A stretch of DNA of 64,000 nucleotides from assembly GCA_954871525.1 (NCBI GenBank), contig OX940863.1, positions 44,874,501-44,938,500 on the forward strand, in the 5' to 3' direction. Under the pieces are notes generated by a model that was not told the origin of the DNA, did not search any database, and saw only the letters and a program-made list of their open reading frames with translations. This document shows positions 25,593 to 39,304 of this stretch, piece by piece (positions within the stretch are counted from its first letter, which is position 1; each line of letters begins with the position of its first letter). The DNA comes from Parietaria judaica (Eukaryota > Streptophyta > Magnoliopsida > Rosales > Urticaceae). The position numbers were made by a program, and so were the translations under genes.

Positions 25593-26672
25593 GGTGGTAT
25601 TGTTGTAAATTGGTTTAGTTTTGGCATTAAATTTTTTTGGAGCTCTCTTTAAACCCAGTTTCAACAATTAATGCGTGCTAAAAAAAAACTGAGTCTTTTT
25701 TCCATTTTACGCGAAAGAACCCTAATTAAACGATATTTTAAACAAAAATTGAACTTCCAAATGCTAAATAATGTGTAATTGTATCACATTTAATTATTTT
25801 AATCCCTAAATAGCGAAGCACTATCTCGTAGTTTCTATATGAAGCCGTTAATGGGTTAAAATCTTTACCGAAAAATGTTAAAAATTGGTTTTCTTGCGAG
25901 AGCAAATACGATCCGTTTTTGACGAAATTTGTGTTGCTAGACTTTCGTTAGGGTGGTATTGTTATAAATTGGTTTAGTTTTGGCATTAAATTTTTTTGGA
26001 GCTCTCTTTAAACCCAGTTTCAACAATTAATGCGTGCTCCAAAAAAAAACTGAGTCTTTTTTCCATTTTACCCGAAAGAGCCCTAATTAAATGAAATTTT
26101 AAACAAAAATTGAACTTCCAAATGCTAAATAATGTGTAATTGTATCACATTTACTTATTTTAATCCCTAAATAGCGAAGCACTATCTCGTAGTTTCTATA
26201 TGAAGCCGTTAATGGGTTAAAATCTTTACCGAAAAGTGTTAAAAATTGGTTTTCTTGCGAGAGAAAATACGATCCGTTCTTGACGAAATTTGAGTTGCTA
26301 GACTTTCGTTAGGGTGGTATTGTTGTAAATTGGTTTAGTTTTGGCATTAAATTTTTTTGAAGCTCTCATTAAACCCAGTTTCAACAATTAATGCGTGCTC
26401 CAAAAAAAACTGAGTCTTTTTTCCATTTTACGCGAAAGAACCCTTATTAAACGAATTTTTAAACAAAAATTGAACTTCCAATTGCTAAATAATGTGTAAT
26501 TGTATCACATTTACTTATTTTAATCCCTAAATAGCGAAGCACTATCTCGTAGTTTCTATATGAAGCCGTTAATGGGTTAAAATCTTTACGGAAAACTGTT
26601 AAAAATTGGTTTTCTTGCGAGAGCAAATACGATCCGTTCTTGACGAAATTTGAGTTGCTAGACTTTCATTAG
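22710..26672. repeat. 10-monomer duplication, right copy with one added monomer
   Basis: This is the second copy of 19105-22709, in tandem with it, but 11 monomers long (3963 bp). The extra one is the B' monomer at 24872, which has no counterpart between 20908 and 21268 in the left copy. It carries GAGCCC and GAGAGAAAATACG, like the B' monomers from 27033 onward. It was therefore gained here, or lost from the left copy, after the duplication. Confidence 0.82.
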
Positions 26673-29600
26673 GGTGGTATTGTTATAAATTGGTTTAGTT
26701 TTGGCATTAAATTTTTTTGGAGCTCTCTTTAAACCCAGTTACAACAATTAATGCGTGCTCCAAAAAAAACTGAGTCTTTTTTCCATTTTACGCGAAAGAA
26801 CCCTAATTAAACGATATTTTAAACAAAAATTGAACTTCCAAATGCTAAATAATGTGTAATTGTATCACATTTACTTATTTTAATCCCTAAATAGCGAAGC
26901 ACTATCTCGTAGTTTCTATATGAAGCCGTTAATGGGTTAAAATCTTTACCGAAAAATGTTAAAAATTGGTTTTCTTGCGAGAGCAAATACGATCCGTTCT
27001 TGACGAAATTTGAGTTGCTAGACTTTCGTTAGGGTGGTATTGTTATAAATTGGTTTAGTTTTGGCATTAAATTTTTTTGGAGCTCTCTTTAAACCCAGTT
27101 TCAACAATTAATGCGTGCTCCAAAAAAAAACTGAGTCTTTTTTCCATTTTACGCGAAAGAGCCCTAATTAAACGATATTTTAAACAAAAATTGAACTTCC
27201 AAATGCTAAATAATGTGTAATTGTATCACATTTACTTATTTTAATCCCTAAATAGCGAAGCACTATCTCGTAGTTTCTATATGAAGCCGTTAATGGGTTA
27301 AAATCTTTACCGAAAAGTGTTAAAAATTGGTTTTCTTGCGAGAGAAAATACGATCCGTTCTTGACGAAATTTGAGTTGCTAGACTTTCGTTAGGGTGGTA
27401 TTGTTGTAAATTGGTTTAGTTTTGGCATTAAATTTTTTTGAAGCTCTCTTTAAACCCAGTTTCAACAATTAATGCGTGCTCCAAAAAAAACTGAGTCTTT
27501 TTTCCATTTTACGCGAAAGAACCCTTATTAAACGAATTTTTAAACAAAAATTGAACTTCCAATTGCTAAATAATGTGTAATTGTATCACATTTACTTATT
27601 TTAATCCCTAAATAGCGAAGCACTATCTCGTAGTTTCTATATGAAGCCGTTAATGGGTTAAAATCTTTACGGAAAACTGTTAAAAATTGGTTTTCTTGCG
27701 AGAGCAAATACGATCCGTTCTTGACGAAATTTGAGTTGCTAGACTTTCATTAGGGTGGTATTGTTATAAATTGGTTTAGTTTTGGCATTAAATTTTTTTG
27801 GAGCTCTCTTTAAACCCAGTTTCAACAATTAATGCGTGCTCCAAAAAAAACTGAGTCTTTTTTCCATTTTACGCGAAAGAACCCTAATTAAACGATATTT
27901 TAAACAAAAATTGAACTTCCAAATGCTAAATAATGTGTAATTGTATCACATTTACTTATTTTAATCCCTAAATAGCGAAGCACTATCTCGTAGTTTCTAT
28001 ATGAAGCCGTTAATGGGTTAAAATCTTTACCGAAAAATGTTAAAAATTGGTTTTCTTGCGAGAGCAAATACGATCCGTTCTTGACGAAATTTGAGTTGCT
28101 AGACTTTCGTTAGGGTGGTATTGTTATAAATTGGTTTAGTTTTGGCATTAAATTTTTTTGGAGCTCTCTTTAAACCCAGTTTCAACAATTAATGCGTGCT
28201 CCAAAAAAAAAACTGAGTCTTTTTTCCATTTTACGCGAAAGAGCCCTAATTAAACGATATTTTAAACAAAAATTGAACTTCCAAATGCTAAATAATGTGT
28301 AATTGTATCACATTTACTTATTTTAATCCCTAAATAGCGAAGCACTATCTCGTAGTTTCTATATGAAGCCGTTAATGGGTTAAAATCTTTACCGAAAAGT
28401 GTTAAAAATTGGTTTTCTTGCGAGAGAAAATACGATCCGTTCTTGACGAAATTTGAGTTGCTAGACTTTCGTTAGGGTGGTATTGTTGTAAATTGGTTTA
28501 GTTTTGGCATTAAATTTTTTTGAAGCTCTCTTTAAACCCAGTTTCAACAATTAATGCGTGCTCCAAAAAAAACTGAGTCTTTTTTCCATTTTACGCGAAA
28601 GAACCCTTATTAAACGAATTTTTAAACAAAAATTGAACTTCCAATTGCTAAATAATGTGTAATTGTATCACATTTACTTATTTTAATCCCTAAATAGCGA
28701 AGCACTATCTCGTAGTTTCTATATGAAGCCGTTAATGGGTTAAAATCTTTACGGAAAACTGTTAAAAATTGGTTTTCTTGCGAGAGCAAATACGATCCGT
28801 TCTTGACGAAATTTGAGTTGCTAGACTTTCATTAGGGTGGTATTGTTATAAATTGGTTTAGTTTTGGCATTAAATTTTTTTGGAGCTCTCTTTAAACCCA
28901 GTTTCAACAATTAATGCGTGCTCAAAAAAAAAACTGAGTGTTTTTTCCATTTTACGCGAAAGAACCCTAATTAAACGATATTTTAAACAAAAATTGAACT
29001 TCCAAATGCTAAATAATGTGTAATTGTATCACATTTACTTATTTTAATCCCTAAATAGCGAAGCACTATCTCGTAGTTTCTATATGAAGCCGTTAATGGG
29101 TAAAAATCTTTACGGAAAACTGTTAAAAATTGGTTTTCTTGCGAGAGCAAATACGATCCGTTCTTGATGAAATTTGAGTTGCTAGACTTTCGTTAGGGTG
29201 GTATTGTTGTAAATTGGTTTAGTTTTGGCATTAAATTTTTTTGGAGCTCTCTTTAAACCCAGTTTCAACAATTAATGCGTGCTAAAAAAAAAAACTGAGT
29301 CTTTTTTCCATTTTACGCGAAAGAACCCTAATTAAACGATATTTTAAACAAAAATTGAACTTCCAAATGCTAAATAATGTGTAATTGTATCACATTTACT
29401 TATTTTAATCCCTAAATAGCGAAGCACTATCTCGTAGTTTCTATATGAAGCCGTTAATGGGTTAAAATCTTTACCGAAAAATGTTAAAAATTGGTTTTCT
29501 TGCGAGAGCAAATACGATCCGTTTTTGACGAAATTTGAGTTGCTAGACTTTCGTTAGGGTGGTATTGTTATAAATTGGTTTAGTTTTGGCATTAAATTTT

Positions 29601-32600
29601 TTTGGAGCTCTCTTTAAACCCAGTTTCAACAATTAATGCGTGCTCCAAAAAAAAACTGAGTCTTTTTTCCATTTTACCCGAAAGAGCCCTAATTAAACGA
29701 TATTTTAAACAAAAATTGAACTTCCAAATGCTAAATAATGTGTAATTGTATCACATTTACTTATTTTAATCCCTAAATAGCGAAGCACTATCTCGTAGTT
29801 TCTATATGAAGCCGTTAATGGGTTAAAATCTTTACCGAAAAGTGTTAAAAATTGGTTTTCTTGCGAGAGAAAATACGATCCGTTCTTGACGAAATTTGAG
29901 TTGCTAGACTTTCGTTAGGGTGGTATTGTTGTAAATTGGTTTATTTTTGGCATTAAATTTTTTTGAAGCTCTCTTTAAACCCAGTTTCAACAATTAATGC
30001 GTGCTCCAAAAAAAACTGAGTCTTTTTTCCATTTTACGCGAAAGAACCCTTATTAAACGAATTTTTAAACAAAAATTGAACTTCCAATTGCTAAATAATG
30101 TGTAATTGTATCACATTTACTTATTTTAATCCCTAAATAGCGAAGCACTATCTCGTAGTTTCTATATGAAGCCGTTAATGGGTTAAAATCTTTACGGAAA
30201 ACTGTTAAAAATTGGTTTTCTTGCGAGTGCAAATACGATCCGTTCTTGACGAAATTTGAGTTGCTAGACTTTCATTAGGGTGGTATTGTTATAAATTGGT
30301 TTAGTTTTGGCATTAAATTTTTTTGGAGCTCTCTTTAAACCCAGTTACAACAATTAATGCGTGCTCCAAAAAAAACTGAGTCTTTTTTCCATTTTACGCG
30401 AAAGAACCCTAATTAAACGATATTTTAAACAAAAATTGAACTTCCAAATGCTAAATAATGTGTAATTGTATCACATTTACTTATTTTAATCCCTAAATAG
30501 CGAAGCACTATCTCGTAGTTTCTATATGAAGCCGTTAATGGGTTAAAATCTTTACCGAAAAATGTTAAAAATTGGTTTTCTTGCGAGAGCAAATACGATC
30601 CGTTCTTGACGAAATTTGAGTTGCTAGACTTTCGTTAGGGTGGTATTGTTATAAATTGGTTTAGTTTTGGCATTAAATTTTTTTGGAGCTCTCTTTAAAC
30701 CCAGTTTCAACAATTAATGCGTGCTCCAAAAAAAAACTGAGTCTTTTTTCCATTTTACGCGAAAGAGCCCTAATTAAACGATATTTTAAACAAAAATTGA
30801 ACTTCCAAATGCTAAATAATGTGTAATTGTATCACATTTACTTATTTTAATCCCTAAATAGCGAAGCACTATCTCGTAGTTTCTATATGAAGCCGTTAAT
30901 GGGTTAAAATCTTTACCGAAAAGTGTTAAAAATTGGTTTTCTTGCGAGAGAAAATACGATCCGTTCTTGACGAAATTTGAGTTGCTAGACTTTCGTTAGG
31001 GTGGTATTGTTGTAAATTGGTTTAGTTTTGGCATTAAATTTTTTTGAAGCTCTCTTTAAACCCAGTTTCAACAATTAATGCGTGCTCCAAAAAAAACTGA
31101 GTCTTTTTTCCATTTTACGCGAAAGAACCCTTATTAAACGAATTTTTAAACAAAAATTGAACTTCCAATTGCTAAATAATGTGTAATTGTATCACATTTA
31201 CTTATTTTAATCCCTAAATAGCGAAGCACTATCTCGTAGTTTCTATATGAAGCCGTTAATGGGTTAAAATCTTTACGGAACACTGTTAAAAATTGGTTTT
31301 CTTGCGAGAGCAAATACGATCCGTTCTTGACGAAATTTGAGTTGCTAGACTTTCATTAGGGTGGTATTGTTATAAATTGGTTTAGTTTTGGCATTAAATT
31401 TTTTTGGAGCTCTCTTTAAACCCAGTTTCAACAATTAATGCGTGCTCAAAAAAAAAACTGAGTGTTTTTTCCATTTTACGCGAAAGAACCCTAATTAAAC
31501 GATATTTTAAACAAAAATTGAACTTCCAAATGCTAAATAATGTGTAATTGTATCACATTTACTTATTTTAATCCCTAAATAGCGAAGCACTATCTCGTAG
31601 TTTCTATATGAAGCCGTTAATGGGTAAAAATCTTTACGGAAAACTGTTAAAAATTGGTTTTCTTGCGAGAGCAAATACGATCCGTTCTTGATGAAATTTG
31701 AGTTGCTAGACTTTCGTTAGGGTGGTATTGTTGTAAATTGGTTTAGTTTTGGCATTAAATTTTTTTGGAGCTCTCTTTAAACCCAGTTTCAACAATTAAT
31801 GCGTGCTAAAAAAAAAAACTGAGTCTTTTTTCCATTTTACGCGAAAGAACCCTAATTAAACGATATTTTAAACAAAAATTGAACTTCCAAATGCTAAATA
31901 ATGTGTAATTGTATCACATTGACTTATTTTAATCCCTAAATAGCGAAGCACTATCTCGTAGTTTCTATATGAAGCCGTTAATGGGTTAAAATCTTTACCG
32001 AAAAATGTTAAAAATTGGTTTTCTTGCGAGAGCAAATACTATCCGTTTTTGACGAAATTTGAGTTGCTAGACTTTCGTTAGGGTGGTATTGTTATAAATT
32101 GGTTTAGTTTTGGCATTAAATTTTTTTGGAGCTCTCTTTAAACCCAGTTTCAACAATTAATGCGTGCTCCAAAAAAAAACTGAGTCTTTTTTCCATTTTA
32201 CCCGAAAGAGCCCTAATTAAACGATATTTTAAACAAAAATTGAACTTCCAAATGCTAAATAATGTGTAATTGTATCACATTTACTTATTTTAATCCCTAA
32301 ATAGCGAAGCACTATCTCGTAGTTTCTATATGAAGCCGTTAATGGGTTAAAATCTTTACCGAAAAGTGTTAAAAATTGGTTTTCTTGCGAGAGAAAATAC
32401 GATCCGTTCTTGACGAAATTTGAGTTGCTAGACTTTCGTTAGGGTGGTATTGTTGTAAATTGGTTTAGTTTTGGCATTAAATTTTTTTGAAGCTCTCTTT
32501 AAACCCAGTTTCAACAATTAATGCGTGCTCCAAAAAAAACTGAGTCTTTTTTCCATTTTACGCGAAAGAACCCTTATTAAACGAATTTTTAAACAAAAAT

Positions 32601-35600
32601 TGAACTTCCAATTGCTAAATAATGTGTAATTGTATCACATTTACTTATTTTAATCCCTAAATAGCGAAGCACTATCTCGTAGTTTCTATATGAAGCCGTT
32701 AATGGGTTAAAATCTTTACGGAAAACTGTTAAAAATTGGTTTTCTTGCGAGAGCAAATACGATCCGTTCTTGACGAAATTTGAGTTGCTAGACTTTCGTT
32801 AGGGTGGTATTGTTATAAATTGGTTTAGTTTTGGCATTAAATTTTTTTGGAGCTCTCTTTAAACCCAGTTTCAACAATTAATGCGTGCTCCAAAAAAAAA
32901 CTGAGTCTTTTTTCCATTTTACGCGAAAGAGCCCTAATTAAACGATATTTTAAACAAAAATTGAACTTCCAAATGCTAAATAATGTGTAATTGTATCACA
33001 TTTACTTATTTTAATCCCTAAATAGCGAAGCACTATCTCGTAGTTCCTATATGAAGCTGTTAATGGGTTAAAATCTTTACCGAAAAGTGTTAAAAATTGG
33101 TTTTCTTGCGAGAGAAAATACGATCCGTTCTTGACGAAATTTGAGTTGCTAGACTTTCGTTAGGGTGGTATTGTTGTAAATTGGTTTAGTTTTGGCATTA
33201 AATTTTTTTGAAGCTCTCTTTAAACCCAGTTTCAACAATTAATGCGTGCTCCAAAAAAAACTGAGTCTTTTTTCCATTTTACGCGAAAGAACCCTTATTA
33301 AACGAATTTTTAAACAAAAATTGAACTTCCAATTGCTAAATAATGTGTAATTGTATCACATTTACTTATTTTAATCCCTAAATAGCGAAGCACTATCTCG
33401 TAGTTTCTATATGAAGCCGTTAATGGGTTAAAATCTTTACGGAAAACTGTTAAAAATTGGTTTTCTTGCGAGAGCAAATACGATCCGTTCTTGACGAAAT
33501 TTGAGTTGCTAGACTTTTGTTAGGGTGGTATTGTTATAAATTGGTTTAGTTTTGGAATTAAATTTTTTTGGAGCTCTCTTTAAACCCAGTTTCGACAATT
33601 AATGCGTGCTCCAAAAAAAAAACTGAGTGTTTTTTCCATTTTACGCGAAAGAACCCTAATTAAACGATATTTTAAACAGAAATTGAACTTCCAAATGCTA
33701 AATAATGTGTAATTGTATCACATTTACTTATTTTGATCCCTAAATAGCGAAGCACTATCTCGTAGTTTCTATATGAAGCCGTTAATGGGTTAAAATCTTT
33801 ACCGAAAAGTGTTAAAAATTGGTTTTCTTGCGAGAGCAAATACGATCCGTTCTTGATGAAATTTGAGTTGCTAGATTTTCGTTAGGGTGGTATTGTTGTA
33901 AATTGGTTTAGTTTTGGCATTAAATTTTTTTAGAGCTCTCTTTAAACCAAGTTTCAACAATTAATGCGTGCTCAAAAAAAAAAACTGAGTCTTTTTTCCA
34001 TTTTACGCGAAAGAACCCTAATTAAACGATATTTTAAACAAAAATTGAACTTCCAAATGCTAAATAATGTGTAATTGTATCACATTTACTTATTTTAATC
34101 CCTAAATAGCGAAGCACTATCTCGTAGTTTCTATATGAAGCCCTTAATGGGTTAAAATCTTTACCGAAAAGTGTTAAAAATTGGTTTTCTTGCGAGAGCA
34201 AATACGATCCGTTTTTGACGAAATTTGAGTTGCTAGACTTTCGTTAGGGTGGTATTGTTATAAATTGGTTTAGTTTTGGCATTAAATTTTTTTGGAGCTC
34301 TCTTTAAACCCAGTTTCAACAATTAATGCGTGCTCCAAAAAAAAACTGAGTCTTTTTTCCATTTTACCCGAAAGAGCCCTAATTAAACGATATTTTAAAC
34401 AAAAATTGAACTTCCAAATGCTAAATAATGTGTAATTGTATCACATTTACTTATTTTAATCCCTAAATAGCGAAGCACTATCTCGTAGTTTCTATATGAA
34501 GCCGTTAATGGGTTAAAATCTTTACCGAAAAGTGTTAAAAATTGGTTTTCTTGCGAGAGAAAATACGATCCGTTCTTGACGAAATTTGAGTTGCTAGACT
34601 TTCGTTAGGGTGGTATTGTTGTAAATTGGTTTAGTTTTGGCATTAAATTTTTTTGAAGCTCTCTTTAAACCCAGTTTCAACAATTAATGCGTGCTCCAAA
34701 AAAAACTGAGTCTTTTTTCCATTTTACGCGAAAGAACCCTTATTAAACGAATTTTTAAACAAAAATTGAACTTCCAATTGCTAAATAATGTGTAATTGTA
34801 TCACATTTACTTATTTTAATCCCTAAATAGCGAAGCACTATCTCGTAGTTTCTATATGAAGCCGTTAATGGGTTAAAATCTTTACGGAAAACTGTTAAAA
34901 ATTGGTTTTCTTGCGAGAGCAAATACGATCCGTTCTTGACGAAATTTGAGTTGCTAGACTTTCGTTAGGGTGGTATTGTTATAAATTGGTTTAGTTTTGG
35001 CATTAAATTTTTTTGGAGCTCTCTTTAAACCCAGTTTCAACAATTAATGCGTGCTCCAAAAAAAAACTGAGTCTTTTTTCCATTTTACGCGAAAGAGCCC
35101 TAATTAAACGATATTTTAAACAAAAATTGAACTTCCAAATGCTAAATAATGTGTAATTGTATCACATTTACTTATTTTAATCCCTAAATAGCGAAGCACT
35201 ATCTCGTAGTTCCTATATGAAGCTGTTAATGGGTTAAAATCTTTACCGAAAAGTGTTAAAAATTGGTTTTCTTGCGAGAGAAAATACGATCCGTTCTTGA
35301 CGAAATTTGAGTTGCTAGACTTTCGTTAGGGTGGTATTGTTGTAAATTGGTTTAGTTTTGGCATTAAATTTTTTTGAAGCTCTCTTTAAACCCAGTTTCA
35401 ACAATTAATGCGTGCTCCAAAAAAAACTGAGTCTTTTTTCCATTTTACGCGAAAGAACCCTTATTAAACGAATTTTTAAACAAAAATTGAACTTCCAATT
35501 GCTAAATAATGTGTAATTGTATCACATTTACTTATTTTAATCCCTAAATAGCGAAGCACTATCTCGTAGTTTCTATATGAAGCCGTTAATGGGTTAAAAT

Positions 35601-36051
35601 CTTTACGGAAAACTGTTAAAAATTGGTTTTCTTGCGAGAGCAAATACGATCCGTTCTTGACGAAATTTGAGTTGCTAGACTTTTGTTAGGGTGGTATTGT
35701 TATAAATTGGTTTAGTTTTGGAATTAAATTTTTTTGGAGCTCTCTTTAAACCCAGTTTCGACAATTAATGCGTGCTCCAAAAAAAAAACTGAGTGTTTTT
35801 TCCATTTTACGCGAAAGAACCCTAATTAAACGATATTTTAAACAGAAATTGAACTTCCAAATGCTAAATAATGTGTAATTGTATCACATTTACTTATTTT
35901 GATCCCTAAATAGCGAAGCACTATCTCGTAGTTTCTATATGAAGCCGTTAATGGGTTAAAATCTTTACCGAAAAGTGTTAAAAATTGGTTTTCTTGCGAG
36001 AGCAAATACGATCCGTTCTTGATGAAATTTGAGTTGCTAGATTTTCGTTAG
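25593..36051. repeat. HOR domain 4: 6-10-monomer units with B'-C' amplification
   Basis: Four A'-to-D-end units. Starts: 25593, 25952, 26313, 26673, 27033, 27394, 27754, 28114, 28476, 28836 (10-mer); 29197, 29558, 29919, 30279, 30639, 31000, 31360 (7-mer); 31721, 32082, 32443, 32803, 33164, 33524 (6-mer); 33886, 34248, 34609, 34969, 35330, 35690 (6-mer). The added length comes from repeated B'-C' pairs, with or without a third monomer (26673, 27754, 30279). B' is marked by GAGCCC and GAGAGAAAATACG; C' by GAAGCTC and CTTCCAATTGC. The first B' after A' in the later units has ACCCGAAAGAG (29558, 32082, 34248), which gives the position its own signature. Confidence 0.86.
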
Positions 36052-36412
36052 GGTGGTATTGTTGTAAATTGGTTTAGTTTTGGCATTAAATTTTTTTAGA
36101 GCTCTCTTTAAACCAAGTTTCAACAATTAATGCGTGCTCAAAAAAAAAACTGAGTCTTTTTTCCATTTTACGCGAAAGAACCCTAATTAAACGATATTTT
36201 AAACAAAAATTGAACTTCCAAATGCTAAATAATGTGTAATTGTATCACATTTACTTATTTTAATCCCTAAATAGCGAAGCACTATCTCGTAGTTTCTATA
36301 TGAAGCCCTTAATGGGTTAAAATCTTTACCGAAAAGTGTTAAAAATTGGTTTTCTTGCGAGAGCAAATACGATCCGTTCTTGACGAATTTTGAGTTGCTA
36401 GACTTTCGTTAG
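32082..36412. repeat. 6-monomer tandem duplication (two copies of ~2166 bp)
   Basis: Copies are 32082-34247 and 34248-36412. Matching variants: ACCCGAAAGAG (32082/34248); TTCCTATATGAAGCTG (32803/34969); GGAATTAAATTT, TTCGACAATT, AAACAGAAATTG and TTTTGATCCC (33524/35690); AGAGCTCTC with ACCAAGTTTC and AAGCCCTTAATGG (33886/36052). Such runs of private changes in the same order are strong evidence of a recent block duplication. Confidence 0.87.
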
Positions 36413-38943
36413 GGTGGTATTGTTGTAAATTGGTTTAGTTTTGGCATTAAATTTTTTTGGAGCTCTTATTAAACCCAGTTTCAACAATTAATGCGTGCTC
36501 CAAAAAAAAACTGAGTCTTTTTTACATTTTACGCGAAAGAACCCTAATTAAACTATATTTTAAACAAAAATTGAACTTCCAAATGCTAAATAATGTGTAA
36601 TTGTATCACATTTACTTATTTTAATCCCTAAATAGCGAAGCACTATCTCGTAGTTTCTATATGAAGCCGTTGATGGGTTAAAATCTTTACCGAAAAGTGT
36701 TAAAAATTGGTTTTCTTGCGAGAGCAAATACGATCCGTTCTTGACGAAATTTGAGTTGCTAGACTTTCGTTAGGGTGGTATTGTTATAAATTGGTTTAGT
36801 TTTGGCATTAAATTTTTTTGGAGCTCTCTTTAAACCCAGTTTCAACAATTAATGCGTGCTCCAAAAAAAAAACTGAGTCTTTTTTCCATTTTACGCGAAA
36901 GAACCCTAATTAAACGATATTTTAAACAAAAATTGAACTTCCAAATGCTAAATAATGTGTAATTGTATCACATTTACTTATTTTAATCCCTAAATAGCGA
37001 AGAACTATCTCGTAGTTTCTATATGAAGCCGTTAATTGGTTAAAATCTTTACCGAAAAGTGTTAAAAATTGGTTTTCTTGCGAGAGCAAATACGATCCTT
37101 TCTTGACGAAATTTGAGTTGCTAGACTTTCGTTAGGGTGGTATTGTTATAAATTGGTTTAGTTTTGGCATTAAATTTTTTTGGAGCTCTCTTTAAACCCA
37201 GTTTCAACAATTAATGCGTGCTCCAAAAAAAAAACTGAGTCTTTTTTCCATTTTACGCGAAAGAACCCTAATTAAACGATATTTTAAACAAAAATTGAAC
37301 TTCCAAATGCTAAATAATGTGTAATTGTATCACATTTACTTATTTTGATCCCTAAATAGCGAAGCACTATCTCGTAGTTTCTATATGAAGCCGTTAATGG
37401 GTTAAAATCTTTACCGAAAAGTGTTAAAAATTGGTTTTCTTGCGAGAGCAAATACGATCCGTTCTTGATGAAATTTGAGTTGCTAGATTTTCGTTAGGGT
37501 GGTATTGTTGTAAATTGGTTTAGTTTTGGCATTAAATTTTTTTAGAGCTCTCTTTAAACCAAGTTTCAACAATTAATGCGTGCTCAAAAAAAAAACTGAG
37601 TCTTTTTTCCATTTTACGCGAAAGAACCCTAATTAAACGATATTTTAAACAAAAATTGAACTTCCAAATGCTAAATAATGTGTAATTGTATCACATTTAC
37701 TTATTTTAATCCCTAAATAGCGAAGCACTATCTCGTAGTTTCTATATGAAGCCCTTAATGGGTTAAAATCTTTACCGAAAAGTGTTAAAAATTGGTTTTC
37801 TTGCGAGAGCAAATACGATCCGTTCTTGACGAATTTTGAGTTGCTAGACTTTCGTTAGGGTGGTATTGTTGTAAATTGGTTTAGTTTTGGCATTAAATTT
37901 TTTTGGAGCTCTTATTAAACCCAGTTTCAACAATTAATGCGTGCTCCAAAAAAAAACTGAGTCTTTTTTCCATTTTACGCGAAAGAACCCTAATTAAACT
38001 ATATTTTAAACAAAAATTGAACTTCCAAATGCTAAATAATGTGTAATTGTATCACATTTACTTATTTTAATCCCTAAATAGCGAAGCACTATCTCGTAGT
38101 TTCTATATGAAGCCGTTGATGGGTTAAAATCTTTACCGAAAAGTGTTAAAAATTGGTTTTCTTGCGAGAGCAAATACGATCCGTTCTTGACGAAATTTGA
38201 GTTGCTAGACTTTCGTTAGGGTGGTATTGTTATAAATTGGTTTAGTTTTGGCATTAAATTTTTTTGGAGCTCTCTTTAAACCCAGTTTCAACAATTAATG
38301 CGTGCTCCAAAAAAAAAACTGAGTCTTTTTTCCATTTTACGCGAAAGAACCCTAATTAAACGATATTTTAAACAAAAATTGAACTTCCAAATGCTAAATA
38401 ATGTGTAATTGTATCACATTTACTTATTTTAATCCCTAAATAGCGAAGAACTATCTCGTAGTTTCTATATGAAGCCGTTAATTGGTTAAAATCTTTACCG
38501 AAAAGTGTTAAAAATTGGTTTTCTTGCGAGAGCAAATACGATCCTTTCTTGACGAAATTTGAGTTGCTAGACTTTCGTTAGGGTGGTATTGTTATAAATT
38601 GGTTTAGTTTTGGCATTAAATTTTTTTGGAGCTCTCTTTAAACCCAGTTTCAACAATTAATGCGTGCTCCAAAAAAAAAACTGAGTCTTTTTTCCATTTT
38701 ACGCGAAAGAACCCTAATTAAACGATATTTTAAACAAAAATTGAACTTCCAAATGCTAAATAATGTGTAATTGTATCACATTTACTTATTTTAATCCCTA
38801 AATAGCGAAGAACTATCTCGTAGTTTCTATATGAAGCCGTTAATTGGTTAAAATCTTTACCGAAAAGTGTTAAAAATTGGTTTTCTTGCGAGAGCAAATA
38901 CGATCCTTTCTTGACGAAATTTGAGTTGCTAGACTTTCGTTAC
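36052..38943. repeat. 4-monomer tandem duplication (two copies of 1446 bp)
   Basis: Copies are 36052-37497 and 37498-38943. Shared private variants: ACCAAGTTTC and AAGCCCTTAATGG (36052/37498); GCTCTTATTAAACC, AAACTATATTT and CCGTTGATGG (36413/37859); GAAGAACTATC, TTAATTGGTT and GATCCTTTC (36774/38220). The fourth positions differ: 37136 has TTTTGATCCC and a D-type end like 35690, while 38582 copies 38220. Confidence 0.85.
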
Positions 38944-39304
38944 GGTGGTATTGTTATAAATTGGTTTAGTTTTGGCATTAAATTTTTTTGGAGCTCTCTT
39001 TAAACCCAGTTTCAACAATTAATGCGTGCTCCAAAAAAAAACTGAGTCTTTTTTCCATTTTACGCGAAAGAACCCTAATTAAACGATATTTTAAACAAAA
39101 ATTGAACTTCCAAATGCTAAATAATGTGTAATTGTATCACATTTACTTATTTTAATCCCTAAATAGCGAAGCACTATCTCGTAGTTTCTATATGAAGCCG
39201 TTAATGGGTTAAAATCTTTACCGAAAAGTGTTAAAAATTGGTTTTCTTGCGAGAGCAAATACGATCCGTTCTTGACGAAATTTGAGTTGCTAGACTTTCG
39301 TTAG

